Below are positions 19,518-27,434 of a stretch of DNA of 64,000 bases, piece by piece. This DNA is from JANXSS01 sp025356535 (GTDB taxonomy: Bacteria; Pseudomonadota; Gammaproteobacteria; Burkholderiales; Burkholderiaceae_D): NCBI GenBank assembly GCA_043762325.1, contig JAYUMU010000151.1, positions 1 to 64,000 of the forward strand, in the 5' to 3' direction. The notes below the pieces were generated by a model, which did not search any database, was not told the origin of the DNA, and was given only the letters and a program-made list of their open reading frames with translations. Each line of letters starts with the position of its first letter. Position 1 is the first letter of the stretch. A program made the position numbers and the translations under genes.

Positions 19518-19772
19518 CTATTTTGCGACAACCAGCCTGACGATCGTGACCAGGATGCCGATGAACAGCAAGGCGCCGAGTACGCCGGCCACCAGAACAT
19601 GCACGGGATTTAACTGCGCTGCATCCCGCTCGTAATCACTCTTCTTGCGCACCCCAAAGAACGACCAGAATACCGCTTTCATGGTCGCGCCGAACGATGC
19701 CTTGCGTTGCGCCGGATTGTCGCCGCGGCCGGTGGGCTGCGACGACTTCGGTTGCGGCGTCGATTCGTTCAT
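19518..19772 (-). CDS. DUF2970 domain protein, small membrane protein of the cox operon
   Basis: An 84-residue protein with a hydrophilic N-terminal third, a SFGATMKAVFWSFFGVRKKSDYERD segment characteristic of DUF2970, and one C-terminal helix (~59-81). It lies between ctaG and ctaE in the oxidase operon, as in other betaproteobacteria. Its exact function is unknown; assembly or stability of the oxidase is inferred from context only. Confidence 0.85.
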   Translation of the reverse strand: MNESTPQPKSSQPTGRGDNPAQRKASFGATMKAVFWSFFGVRKKSDYERDAAQLNPVHVLVAGVLGALLFIGILVTIVRLVVAK

Positions 19773-19776
19773 GTCT

Positions 19777-20328
19777 TCAAGCCGCTTTCTTGCCGGGCGC
19801 CGTTATTTCAAAGAACGTGTAGGACAGCGTGATCGTCGTGACATCGCGCGGCAGTTTCGGATCGATGAAGAACACCACCGGCATCTGCCTTGCTTCATTC
19901 GGCTGCAAGGTCTGCTGCTTGAAACAGAAACACTCCACTTTCTTGAAATACGCTGCTGCCTGTTGCGGTGCATAACTCGGAATCGCCTGCGCGTCGACTG
20001 CCCGCGCCTGCGTATTGACGACTTCGTACACGATCTGCGTCATCTCGCCCGGATGCACCTGCAGGCTTGCCACCGTCGGCCTGAAGCGCCACGGCCCGTG
20101 TGAGTTGGCATCGAATTCGACCGTGATCAGGCGGCTCTTGTCAACCTGCGTGTTGCCGATGCCATCGGCCAGACCATCCTTCGAACTGAGGACGTTGATG
20201 CCGGTGAGCTCACAGATCTTCTTGTACAAAGGCACCAACGCATAACCGAAACCGAACATCATGACGGCGATCACCAGCAGCTTGCCCAGCATGCGTCCGT
20301 TCAGGCGATCGGTCAGGTTCGCCGCCAT
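19777..20328 (-). CDS. ctaG: Cytochrome c oxidase assembly protein CtaG/Cox11
   Basis: Membrane-anchored periplasmic copper chaperone that inserts CuB into subunit I. The 183 residues have one N-terminal helix (~15-33), then an immunoglobulin-like domain. The copper-binding Cys pair is in VECFCFKQQTL, and the FFIDPKL motif follows. The TGINVLSS segment after the helix is typical. Four bases separate it from the DUF2970 gene. Confidence 0.95.
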   Translation of the reverse strand: MAANLTDRLNGRMLGKLLVIAVMMFGFGYALVPLYKKICELTGINVLSSKDGLADGIGNTQVDKSRLITVEFDANSHGPWRFRPTVASLQVHPGEMTQIVYEVVNTQARAVDAQAIPSYAPQQAAAYFKKVECFCFKQQTLQPNEARQMPVVFFIDPKLPRDVTTITLSYTFFEITAPGKKAA

Positions 20329-20331
20329 CGA

Positions 20332-20469
20332 CTAGAACCACATCCGTCTGGCGATCACGCCGATGAAGAAGATCACGGCGATCGATGCAATGATCAGCGC
20401 GGTCTTCAGGTTGTTCGGCTTTTTCGGCTGATTCACGGGTTGCTTCGCGGTTTGATTCACGTCTTGCAT
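20332..20469 (-). CDS. Cytochrome oxidase small assembly protein (45 aa)
   Basis: A short gene between ctaD and ctaG that length-limited callers miss. ATG 20469 to TAG 20332 encodes 45 residues: a polar N-terminus MQDVNQTAKQPVNQPKKPNN, one transmembrane helix (~21-40, LKTALIIASIAVIFFIGVI), and a basic tail ARRMWF. Three bases separate its stop from the ctaG start. Similar tiny helices occur at this position in other betaproteobacterial cox operons. The assembly role is inferred from place. Confidence 0.8.
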   Translation of the reverse strand: MQDVNQTAKQPVNQPKKPNNLKTALIIASIAVIFFIGVIARRMWF

Positions 20470-20482
20470 CTGTCTTGCCTGA

Positions 20483-22093
20483 TCACTTCACCAGCGGCGG
20501 TGTCTCGAAAGTGTGGAACGGCGCCGGACTTGGCACGGTCCATTCCAGTCCTTCGGCACCGTCCCACGGCTTGGCGGAAGCCTTTTCGCCGCCACGAATC
20601 GATGGAATCACGACTGCGAACAGGAAGTACACCTGCGACAGGCCGAACCCGAGCGCACCGATCGACGCCAGCATGTTGAAGTCGGTGAACTGCGCCGGAT
20701 AGTCGGCATAGCGGCGCGGCATACCGGCCAGGCCCAGGAAATGCATCGGGAAGAACGTGACGTTGAAGGTGATCAGCGACGCCCAGAAATGGATCTTGCC
20801 GCGGGTCTCGTTGTACATGTAGCCGGTCCATTTCGGACCCCAATAGTAGAAGCCCGCGAACATGGCAAAGAGCGATCCCGCCACCAGCACGTAATGGAAA
20901 TGGGCAACCACGTAATAGGTGTCCTGCAGCTCGATGTCGATCGGCGTGACCGCCAGGATCAGGCCGGTGAAGCCGCCCATGGTAAAGACGAAGATGAAGC
21001 CGATGGCAAACAGCATCGGGGTTTCGAAGGTCATCGAACCGCGCCACATGGTGGCGATCCAGTTGAAGACCTTCACGCCGGTAGGCACCGCAATGAGCAT
21101 GGTGGCGTACATGAAGAACAGCTGGCCGGTCACCGGCATGCCGGTGGTAAACATGTGGTGCGCCCAGACAATGAACGACAGGATCGCGATCGACGAGGTT
21201 GCATACACCATCGAGGCATAACCGAACAGGGTCTTGCGGGCGAAAGCCGGAATGATGTGCGAGATGATGCCGAAGGCCGGCAGGATCATGATGTAGACCT
21301 CGGGATGACCGAAGAACCAGAAGATGTGCTGGTACATGACCGGGTCGCCGCCGCCGGCGGCATTGAAGAACGAGGTGCCGAAGTGGCGGTCGGTCAGCGT
21401 CATCGTGATGGCGCCGGCCAGAACCGGCATGACGGCGATGAGCAGGTAGGCCGTGATCAGCCAGGTCCAGCAGAACATCGGCATCTTCATCAGCGTCATG
21501 CCGGGCGCGCGCATGTTGAGGATGGTGGTGATGATGTTGATCGAGCCCATGATCGACGAGGCGCCCATGATGTGCATCGCGAAAATCGCCATGTCCATGC
21601 CGATGCCCATCTGGGTCGACAGCGGCGCATACATGGTCCAGCCGCCGGCAGGCGCGCCGCCGGGAACCAGGAAGGACGACACCAGGAGGATTGCCGCCGG
21701 TGGCAGCAGCCAGAACGAGAAGTTGTTCATCCGCGCAAAGGCCATGTCGGAGGCGCCGATCTGCAGCGGGATCATCCAGTTGGCGAAGCCGACGAAGGCC
21801 GGCATGATCGCGCCGAACACCATGATCAGGCCATGCATCGTGGTGAGCTGGTTGAAGAACTCCGGCTGGAACAGCTGCAGGCCGGGCTGGAACAGTTCGG
21901 CCCGGATGCCCAGGGCGAGGACGCCGCCGGACATCAGCATGATCAGCGAGAACCACAGGTACAGGGTACCGATGTCCTTGTGATTGGTGGCAAACAGCCA
22001 GCGCCGCCAGCCGTGCGGCGCGCCGTGATCGCCGCCGTGGCCGTGCGCATCATGGGAATGATCGTGGCCGTGATCGATTGCAGTTGTACTCAT
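20483..22093 (-). CDS. ctaD: Cytochrome c oxidase subunit I (aa3 type)
   Basis: Catalytic heme-copper subunit with low-spin heme a and the a3-CuB oxygen-reduction site. The 536 residues include an N-terminal His-rich segment, WRRWLFATNHKDIGTLY, MHGLIMVFGAIMPAFVG with a heme a His, WFFGHPEVYI (CuB ligand and cross-linked Tyr), VWAHHMFTTG (two CuB His), and VAHFHYVLV (heme ligands). The K and D proton-channel regions look normal. The His-rich start might bind metal. Confidence 0.97.
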   Translation of the reverse strand: MSTTAIDHGHDHSHDAHGHGGDHGAPHGWRRWLFATNHKDIGTLYLWFSLIMLMSGGVLALGIRAELFQPGLQLFQPEFFNQLTTMHGLIMVFGAIMPAFVGFANWMIPLQIGASDMAFARMNNFSFWLLPPAAILLVSSFLVPGGAPAGGWTMYAPLSTQMGIGMDMAIFAMHIMGASSIMGSINIITTILNMRAPGMTLMKMPMFCWTWLITAYLLIAVMPVLAGAITMTLTDRHFGTSFFNAAGGGDPVMYQHIFWFFGHPEVYIMILPAFGIISHIIPAFARKTLFGYASMVYATSSIAILSFIVWAHHMFTTGMPVTGQLFFMYATMLIAVPTGVKVFNWIATMWRGSMTFETPMLFAIGFIFVFTMGGFTGLILAVTPIDIELQDTYYVVAHFHYVLVAGSLFAMFAGFYYWGPKWTGYMYNETRGKIHFWASLITFNVTFFPMHFLGLAGMPRRYADYPAQFTDFNMLASIGALGFGLSQVYFLFAVVIPSIRGGEKASAKPWDGAEGLEWTVPSPAPFHTFETPPLVK

Positions 22094-22116
22094 CTCAAGC
22101 TCCTAATGTCGAATTC

Positions 22117-23280
22117 TTACTTGCGCGCAGCGAGGATTTCAGTTGGCTGGACGATGTTCTCAGCGGCGTGATTGGACCAGTTGTTGCGGGTGTACGTGAT
22201 CACGGAAGCGATTTCGGTGTCCGACAGCACGCCCTTCCAGGCCGGCATGGCATTCTTGCCGTTCAGGAGGATGTTGATCTGCGCCGGACGCGGACCGTTG
22301 ACGACCGCGTCGCCGTCCAGTGCCGGGAAGGCGCCGGGCACACCCTTGCCTGAGGCCTGGTGGCAGGCCACGCAATTTGCGGCGTAGACTTTTTCGCCGC
22401 GCTGCTTGAGTTCGTCGACCGTGTAGACCTTGTTCGGATCATCTGCCTTCGATGCCATTTCCTTTTTCTTGCCGTCGACCCACTTGGTGTAATCCTCGGC
22501 GCTCAGCACGTTGACGACGATCGGCATGAAGGCATGCTCCTTGCCGCACAGCTCCGAACACTGACCGCGGTAGATGCCGACTTTCTCGGCCTTGAACCAG
22601 GTGTCGCGCACGAAACCGGGAATGGCATCCTGCTTGACCCCGAACGCCGGAATCGCCCAGGCGTGGATGACGTCGTTGGCGGTGGTGACGATCCGCACCT
22701 TCTTGTTGACCGGCACGACCACGTCGTTGTCGACTTCGAGCAGGTATTCGTTGTTCTTCGGCTTGCTCGGATCATTGACCTGCTCGCGCGGCGTCGACAG
22801 GTTCGACAGGAAGGAAATGCCTTCGCCTTCGCCCTTCAGGTAGTCGTAGCCCCATTTCCACTGCATGCCGGTGGCCTTGATGGTCAGGTCGGCATTGGAC
22901 GTATCCTTCATGGCGACCACGGTTTTGGTCGCCGGCAGCGCCATGCCGATGACGATCAGGAACGGGATGATGGTCCAGGCGATTTCCACGGTCGTGCTTT
23001 CGTGAAAGGTGGCCGACTTGTGACCAAGCGACTTGCGGTGCTTCAGGATCGAATAGAACATGACACCGAAGACGGCGACGAAGATCACCAGGCAGATCAC
23101 CAGCATGAGCGTGTGCAGCGAGTAGATCTGCGTTGCGATCGGCGTCACCGGTGTCTGGAAATTCAATTGGCGAATCGCCGGACCACCGACACTGTCGGTC
23201 ACCGCCCATGCCGGCAGACCCGCCGCCAGTAGCGATGCACCCAGCATCGATGATTGAATGCGCTGCGCAAGTTTCATCAT
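22117..23280 (-). CDS. ctaC: Cytochrome c oxidase subunit II with fused cytochrome c domain
   Basis: Receives electrons at the binuclear CuA centre. The 387-residue protein has a signal peptide, two transmembrane helices (~50-75, ~95-115), and a cupredoxin domain with CuA ligands in CSELCGKEHAFM (~240-250). A C-terminal class I cytochrome c domain has heme motif CVACH (~300-304) and an axial Met in KNAMPAW. It is therefore a caa3-like subunit II. Two adjacent ATG codons follow GGGGAA; the second (23277) has better spacing. It is 40 bp after the DUF2244 gene. Confidence 0.96.
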   Translation of the reverse strand: MMKLAQRIQSSMLGASLLAAGLPAWAVTDSVGGPAIRQLNFQTPVTPIATQIYSLHTLMLVICLVIFVAVFGVMFYSILKHRKSLGHKSATFHESTTVEIAWTIIPFLIVIGMALPATKTVVAMKDTSNADLTIKATGMQWKWGYDYLKGEGEGISFLSNLSTPREQVNDPSKPKNNEYLLEVDNDVVVPVNKKVRIVTTANDVIHAWAIPAFGVKQDAIPGFVRDTWFKAEKVGIYRGQCSELCGKEHAFMPIVVNVLSAEDYTKWVDGKKKEMASKADDPNKVYTVDELKQRGEKVYAANCVACHQASGKGVPGAFPALDGDAVVNGPRPAQINILLNGKNAMPAWKGVLSDTEIASVITYTRNNWSNHAAENIVQPTEILAARK

Positions 23281-23319
23281 TTCCCCAGTACCCCAATATA
23301 AAAATTCTGTAATCCGAAA

Positions 23320-23763
23320 CTACCGTGCGACCAGCGCGCTGCGCAGTTCGCGCGCAAACTGCTGCCGCTTCAACGCCGTGAGAAACCGTCCCACCTCCAC
23401 CCGGGTGCCGTGCTGCTCGATGGCGATCAGGCGATGGTAAGCGGCCGGAATTTCGATGCGCGCCCGACGCGGATCGAGCCGGAACTGCCGCGCCCGCTCC
23501 GCTTCGATCACTTCGATCAGCAGGCAATCCTGATCGAGGGCGACGCGTTCCCGGTCGGTTGCATGACGCGCAAACAGCAGGAACGCCGCGCCAACGGCCA
23601 GCATTTCCAGCAAGGCGAAACACATGACGTACCACGCGCCGTGCCAGGTGAAGAAACAGGCAACTGCCAGCGACATGCCGCACAGTGCGCCGTATGCCAG
23701 CAGCATCTGGTGCGGCGTGACCGAACAGTTACGCTTCAATATCCATTCCTGCCCGCCTGCCAT
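23320..23763 (-). CDS. DUF2244 domain membrane protein
   Basis: A 147-residue protein with two transmembrane helices (~18-40 and ~45-62) followed by a cytoplasmic domain rich in Arg, the DUF2244 layout. ATG 23763 follows AGAGGTGG, a good ribosome-binding site. It is the first gene of the cox operon, directly before subunit II, and has the best promoter of the block upstream. Function is unknown beyond this conserved association. Confidence 0.85.
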   Translation of the reverse strand: MAGGQEWILKRNCSVTPHQMLLAYGALCGMSLAVACFFTWHGAWYVMCFALLEMLAVGAAFLLFARHATDRERVALDQDCLLIEVIEAERARQFRLDPRRARIEIPAAYHRLIAIEQHGTRVEVGRFLTALKRQQFARELRSALVAR

Positions 23764-23819
23764 GGCCACCTCTTGCAAATGAGCGGATCGTCCCTGCGCT
23801 CGTCGTGCAAAACCGTGCA

Positions 23820-23849
23820 AGTATAAATCGAATACGGTTTTGTTATCAA
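23820..23849 (-). promoter_or_regulatory. Sigma-70 promoter of the cytochrome oxidase operon
   Basis: On the minus strand TTGATA (23844-23849) is followed after 18 bp by TATACT (23820-23825). This gives a start of transcription near 23813 and a ~50-nt leader to the DUF2244 gene. Both hexamers are close to consensus. Confidence 0.65.
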
Positions 23850-23958
23850 GCGTAATCACTGCCGCAGTGCATTGTAAATCGGTCGTGCGATTCGCGTTTG
23901 AAACACCGCGCGCCGCTCTGAAAATTGTCTTTTACACCATCACTGCAAAGGCTGCGGC

Positions 23959-24927
23959 CTACTTGCGGCGCGTGTCGATGCGGATGATCGATTCGCCGCT
24001 TGCCGTGGTACGCGAGACCGGCCGGAATGCATGGCCGTAAATCACTTCGAAGGTCAGCGGAATGCGCCCTTCGGCGCCGCGCATTGCTTCGAGCCGGTCG
24101 GTCAGGCGCGCGTGCGCGCGCCGCGACAGCAGGCCGCGCGCGCGGCTGGCAAGCGGATTGCCGCCCCAGGCGCGCACATCGGCCAGCAGGCGCTCGACCG
24201 ATTCGTAGGTCACCGTGATCGTTTCCATGTCCATGACCGGCGTGGAAAAGCCGGTCTGGATCAGCATGTCGCCGAAGTCGTGCATGTCGACGAAGGGCAG
24301 CACGCGCCGCTGCGCATCGCCGGCGACCGTCGCAGCGTCGGCGAAGGCCGTGCGCAACTGCTTGAAGGTATCCGGACCAAAACAGGAAAACATGAGCAGG
24401 CCGTCGACGCGCAGGATGCGGCGCCATTCTGCAAATACCCGGTCCGGTTGCGGATGCCAGTGCAGGGCCAGGTTCGACCAGACCAGGTCGAAGCTGCCGG
24501 GGCCGAACGGCAGGCGGGCGAAATCGCTGCAGGCCAGACCTGCATGCAGTCCGCGCGCCGCGGTGACCTGCTTGGGCAGCCATTGCGACAGCAGCCGGTT
24601 CATCGACGACAGTGCGGCATGCTGGCGCAACAGGGCGGCCTGCAGCATGGCATGCGCGCCATCCACACCGATCACCCGGGATTGCGGATAATGCTTTTGC
24701 AAGGCCGGCAGATCGGCGCCCGTGCCGCAACCGGCGTCGAGCACCTGCTCCGGCGTCAGGCGCACCAGGGCGAGCCGTTCATGCATGCGGGTGGCAATTT
24801 CACGGCGCAGGAAATCCGATTCGATCACCCGCGGCGGTTGCGCAAACAGGCGCCGCACGCGTGACAGGTCGATCGGCGCGCTCATCGGAGCACTGGCAGA
24901 AGAATCAGGTGGTATGAGGGCAGGCAT
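23959..24927 (-). CDS. SAM-dependent methyltransferase, BioC/NDUFAF5-like
   Basis: A class I methyltransferase of 322 residues with the SAM motif LDAGCGTGADLP and post-motifs VIGVDGAHAML, FDLVWSNLALHWHPQPDRV and LRVDGLLMFSCFGPDTFKQLR. This pattern fits the BioC (malonyl-ACP O-methyltransferase, biotin pathway) and NDUFAF5 branch. No other biotin genes are in view, so I do not commit to bioC. Start choice lies between ATG 24927 (weak GAG upstream) and ATG 24885 (MSAPIDLSR). It diverges from comF. Confidence 0.8.
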   Translation of the reverse strand: MPALIPPDSSASAPMSAPIDLSRVRRLFAQPPRVIESDFLRREIATRMHERLALVRLTPEQVLDAGCGTGADLPALQKHYPQSRVIGVDGAHAMLQAALLRQHAALSSMNRLLSQWLPKQVTAARGLHAGLACSDFARLPFGPGSFDLVWSNLALHWHPQPDRVFAEWRRILRVDGLLMFSCFGPDTFKQLRTAFADAATVAGDAQRRVLPFVDMHDFGDMLIQTGFSTPVMDMETITVTYESVERLLADVRAWGGNPLASRARGLLSRRAHARLTDRLEAMRGAEGRIPLTFEVIYGHAFRPVSRTTASGESIIRIDTRRK

Positions 24928-24982
24928 TACGTGCTCGGCGCTGGCTTGGCCACTTGTGGCCAATGTCACGCAGGGTGAGATA

Positions 24983-25891
24983 ATGCCATCGAGTCTACAC
25001 GTTCCGGAAAGTTTTCGCTGCATGGCCCCTTCCCTGTACAAGCGTGTGCAGGCGTCGCTTTCGGCGGCGCCTGCCACGCCTTTTTTTGGCATGCTGCGCC
25101 ACTGGATCGACAGTGCAGCCGCGCGGCTTCCCGGCGCCTGCGCATTGTGTGGCGCCACCGGCGCGCATGTCCTGTGCGGCGGTTGTCGCGCCGATTTTTT
25201 CGGCAAACAGGCGCTGCGCTGCGCATGCTGCGGCCTGTCGCTTGGCAGTCCGGGCCCCGGTGCGCCGGCCGGCCGGCCGCTCTGCGGACAGTGCCTGCGC
25301 CAGCCGCCGGCTTTCGATGCGACGGTCATCGCGGCCGATTACGCCGCCCCGCTCGACCAGCTGGTGCTCGGCCTGAAGTTCGGCGCGCGGCTGGCCCTTG
25401 CGCCGCTGTTTGCCGAGCAGCTGCGCGCGGCAATGCCGGATCGGGCCGCGGCACGGCAAGCGCAGCAGCCGGCGCCCGGTCACGAATTCGACCGGGGCAG
25501 CCCCAACCAGGCGCAACACTTCTTGCCCGACTACCTGGCGCCAGTGCCGCTGGGCCGCGCCCGGCTGCAGGAACGCGGCTTCAACCAGTCGCTGGAAATA
25601 GCCCGGCCCTTGGCGCTGGCCCTGGGCGTGCCGCTGCTGCCGCGCCTGCTGCTCCGGGTGCGGGACACGCCCGCCCAGGCCACGCTTGCGCCGCCGGCAC
25701 GACACCAGAACCTGCGCGGCGCCTTCACGCTGGCGCCGCAGGCACTGGCGCGCATCCGGGGCCGGCATGTCGGCGTGGTCGACGACGTGATGACGACCGG
25801 CGCCACGCTCGATGAAGTCGCGGCCACATTGAAACGCTTCGGCGCGGCGCGGGTGACCAACCTGGTCTTCGCCCGCACCCCCCTGCCCTGA
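24983..25891 (+). CDS. comF: ComF family phosphoribosyltransferase-like protein
   Basis: A double-stranded DNA uptake/competence-associated protein of the ComF/GntX group. It has 302 residues. The N-terminal zinc-finger-like region has paired Cys (CALC, CGGC, CACC, CGQC, ~52-110), and the C-terminal PRTase domain has the PRPP motif VGVVDDVMTTGATLDE near 265-280. The mid-section RARLQERGFNQSLEIARPLA is typical. ATG 24983 follows AGGGTGAGA. A ~30-residue insert (EFDRGSPNQAQHF) is not usual. Role in transformation here is inferred. Confidence 0.88.
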   Translation: MPSSLHVPESFRCMAPSLYKRVQASLSAAPATPFFGMLRHWIDSAAARLPGACALCGATGAHVLCGGCRADFFGKQALRCACCGLSLGSPGPGAPAGRPLCGQCLRQPPAFDATVIAADYAAPLDQLVLGLKFGARLALAPLFAEQLRAAMPDRAAARQAQQPAPGHEFDRGSPNQAQHFLPDYLAPVPLGRARLQERGFNQSLEIARPLALALGVPLLPRLLLRVRDTPAQATLAPPARHQNLRGAFTLAPQALARIRGRHVGVVDDVMTTGATLDEVAATLKRFGAARVTNLVFARTPLP

Positions 25892-25907
25892 CTTGCAAAG
25901 GAAATCC

Positions 25908-26378
25908 GTGTTCCATGTCGTTCTGGTCGAACCCGAAATACCACCGAATACCGGCAACATCATTCGCCTTTGCGCAAACACGGGCGTGCAGTTGCATCTG
26001 GTCAAACCGCTCGGCTTTGCGCTCGACGATGCGAAGATGCGGCGCGCCGGCCTGGATTACCACGACTATGCGACCATGCAGGTGCATGAGGACTGGCCTG
26101 CCTTCCTGCAGTCGGCAAGACCGGATGCCGGGCACATGTTCGCCATGACGACCCACGGTGCGACGCCGTTTGCCGGGGTGGCATTCGCCCCCGGCGACGT
26201 CTTCGTGTTCGGATCGGAAACCCGCGGCCTGGCGCCGGCCCTGCGCGAATCGTTTGCCGAATCGCAGCGTATCCGGTTGCCTATGCGCGCAGGCAACCGC
26301 AGCCTGAACCTGTCGAACACGGTGGCGGTGGTGGTGTTCGAAGCCTGGCGGCAAAACGGTTTTGCAGGCGGCAACTGA
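25908..26378 (+). CDS. trmL: tRNA (cytidine(34)-2'-O)-methyltransferase
   Basis: A SPOUT-family enzyme methylating the wobble ribose of tRNA-Leu isoacceptors. The 156 residues match the family length, with EPEIPPNTGNIIRLCANTG at the N-terminus, VFGSETRGL in the knot, and LPMRAGNRSLNLSNTVAVVVFEA at the C-terminus. The start is GTG 25908, five bases after AAGGA. The earlier TTG in frame lacks any signal. It follows comF by 16 bp. Confidence 0.95.
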   Translation: MFHVVLVEPEIPPNTGNIIRLCANTGVQLHLVKPLGFALDDAKMRRAGLDYHDYATMQVHEDWPAFLQSARPDAGHMFAMTTHGATPFAGVAFAPGDVFVFGSETRGLAPALRESFAESQRIRLPMRAGNRSLNLSNTVAVVVFEAWRQNGFAGGN

Positions 26379-26407
26379 AACACTTCGCATCAACCACAAG
26401 GCAACCA

Positions 26408-26890
26408 ATGCAACTGCATCGACTGATCATTTCTCCGACGGCATTCGCGCTCGCGCTGCTGTGCCTGACGGCACAGGCGCATGACGCGCGCATCGGCAGC
26501 ATTCACGTCATCCATCCGGCCGCACCGGCAACCCTGCCCGGCCAGCGCAGCGGCGCGGTCTACCTGTCGATTGAAAACGAAGGCGCTGCCGCCGACCGGC
26601 TGCTGTCGCTCAGCTCGCCCGCCGGCAGCGTGGCAATCCACAGCATGGCCATGGATGGCACGATCATGAGGATGCGCGAAGTTGACAGCCTGGCGCTGCC
26701 GCCGGCGACAAAGGTCGTCATGCAGGCCGACGGCGCCTATCACCTGATGCTGACCGGATTGAAGCAGCCGCTCGCCGTGGGCGACAAGATACCGCTGAAG
26801 ATGACCTTCGAGCGCGCCGGCACGGTGGAAGTGTCGGTGCACGTCGGCCCGAATGCGGCGCAGAGGAACATGGAGAAGATGGCGCACTGA
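26408..26890 (+). CDS. PCu(A)C family periplasmic copper chaperone
   Basis: Binds Cu(I) in the periplasm and supplies CuA of cytochrome oxidase, alongside Sco. The 160 residues include a signal peptide (~1-24, cleavage near AQA-HD), and the copper motif is intact: His78, Met89, His112 and Met114 in the H-x10-M...HxM pattern. It faces rfaE2 tail to tail. Although 8 kb from the cox operon, it probably serves the same enzyme. Confidence 0.93.
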   Translation: MQLHRLIISPTAFALALLCLTAQAHDARIGSIHVIHPAAPATLPGQRSGAVYLSIENEGAAADRLLSLSSPAGSVAIHSMAMDGTIMRMREVDSLALPPATKVVMQADGAYHLMLTGLKQPLAVGDKIPLKMTFERAGTVEVSVHVGPNAAQRNMEKMAH

Positions 26891-26892
26891 AG

Positions 26893-26919
26893 CGCCAGGC
26901 ACGCCCGGGGTGCCTGGCG
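26893..26919. terminator. Hairpin between convergent PCu(A)C and rfaE2 genes
   Basis: A perfect 10-bp stem CGCCAGGCAC/GTGCCTGGCG with a 7-nt loop fills the 35-bp gap between two convergent genes. There is no T run on either side, so termination would be imperfect or Rho-assisted. Its position argues for a shared 3' end function. Confidence 0.5.
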
Positions 26920-26925
26920 ACGCGA

Positions 26926-27417
26926 TCAGGCAGGGCCGGCGCTGCCGGCGCGCACCTTCGTCAACAGCCTGGTCGTCGAACGGTCGTGTTCGAAATCGAT
27001 GGCGATCGCCTGCCCGCCGTAGGCCAGCACCGCACGGCCTTCGGCAATCTCGGTCATGACATAGTCGCCGCCCTTGGCATAGACCTGCGGACGCGCCTGG
27101 TTCACCACTTCGGTGGCAGTGTCTTCGTCGAAGGCCACGACCAGGCTGACGGCTTCCAGCGCCGCGAGCACCGCCATGCGGTCGGCGCAGGCGTTCAGGG
27201 GCCGGTCGTCGCCCTTGCCCAGCCGCCTGACGGATGCGTCGGTGTTGACCGCCACCACCAGCGATGCACCCAGGGCCCGCGCCTGCGCAAGGTACGTGAC
27301 ATGGCCGCGATGCAGGATGTCGAAGACGCCGTTGGTCAGCACGACCGGCGCCGGCAGTCGGGCCACCCGTGCCGCCAGTGCGGCCCGGTCGCAGATTTTT
27401 TCTTCGAACGGCAGCAT
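26926..27417 (-). CDS. rfaE2: D-glycero-beta-D-manno-heptose 1-phosphate adenylyltransferase
   Basis: Makes ADP-heptose for the lipopolysaccharide inner core. It is the stand-alone nucleotidyltransferase half of what is HldE in enterobacteria. The 163 residues contain VLTNGVFDILHRGHVTYL (~26-43, HxGH motif), NTDASVRRLGKGDDRPL, and YAKGGDY. ATG 27417 gives the expected N-terminus. The kinase half (rfaE1) is not in this window. Seventeen bases separate it from the desaturase-like gene upstream, so co-transcription is likely. Confidence 0.95.
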   Translation of the reverse strand: MLPFEEKICDRAALAARVARLPAPVVLTNGVFDILHRGHVTYLAQARALGASLVVAVNTDASVRRLGKGDDRPLNACADRMAVLAALEAVSLVVAFDEDTATEVVNQARPQVYAKGGDYVMTEIAEGRAVLAYGGQAIAIDFEHDRSTTRLLTKVRAGSAGPA

Positions 27418-27434
27418 GGCCGGTTTGCCGGACT

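Noticed and set aside
20513..22171. 552-residue plus-strand frame opposite ctaD
   Set aside because: It mirrors the subunit I gene. The His/Arg/Gln-rich composition comes from the complementary codons.
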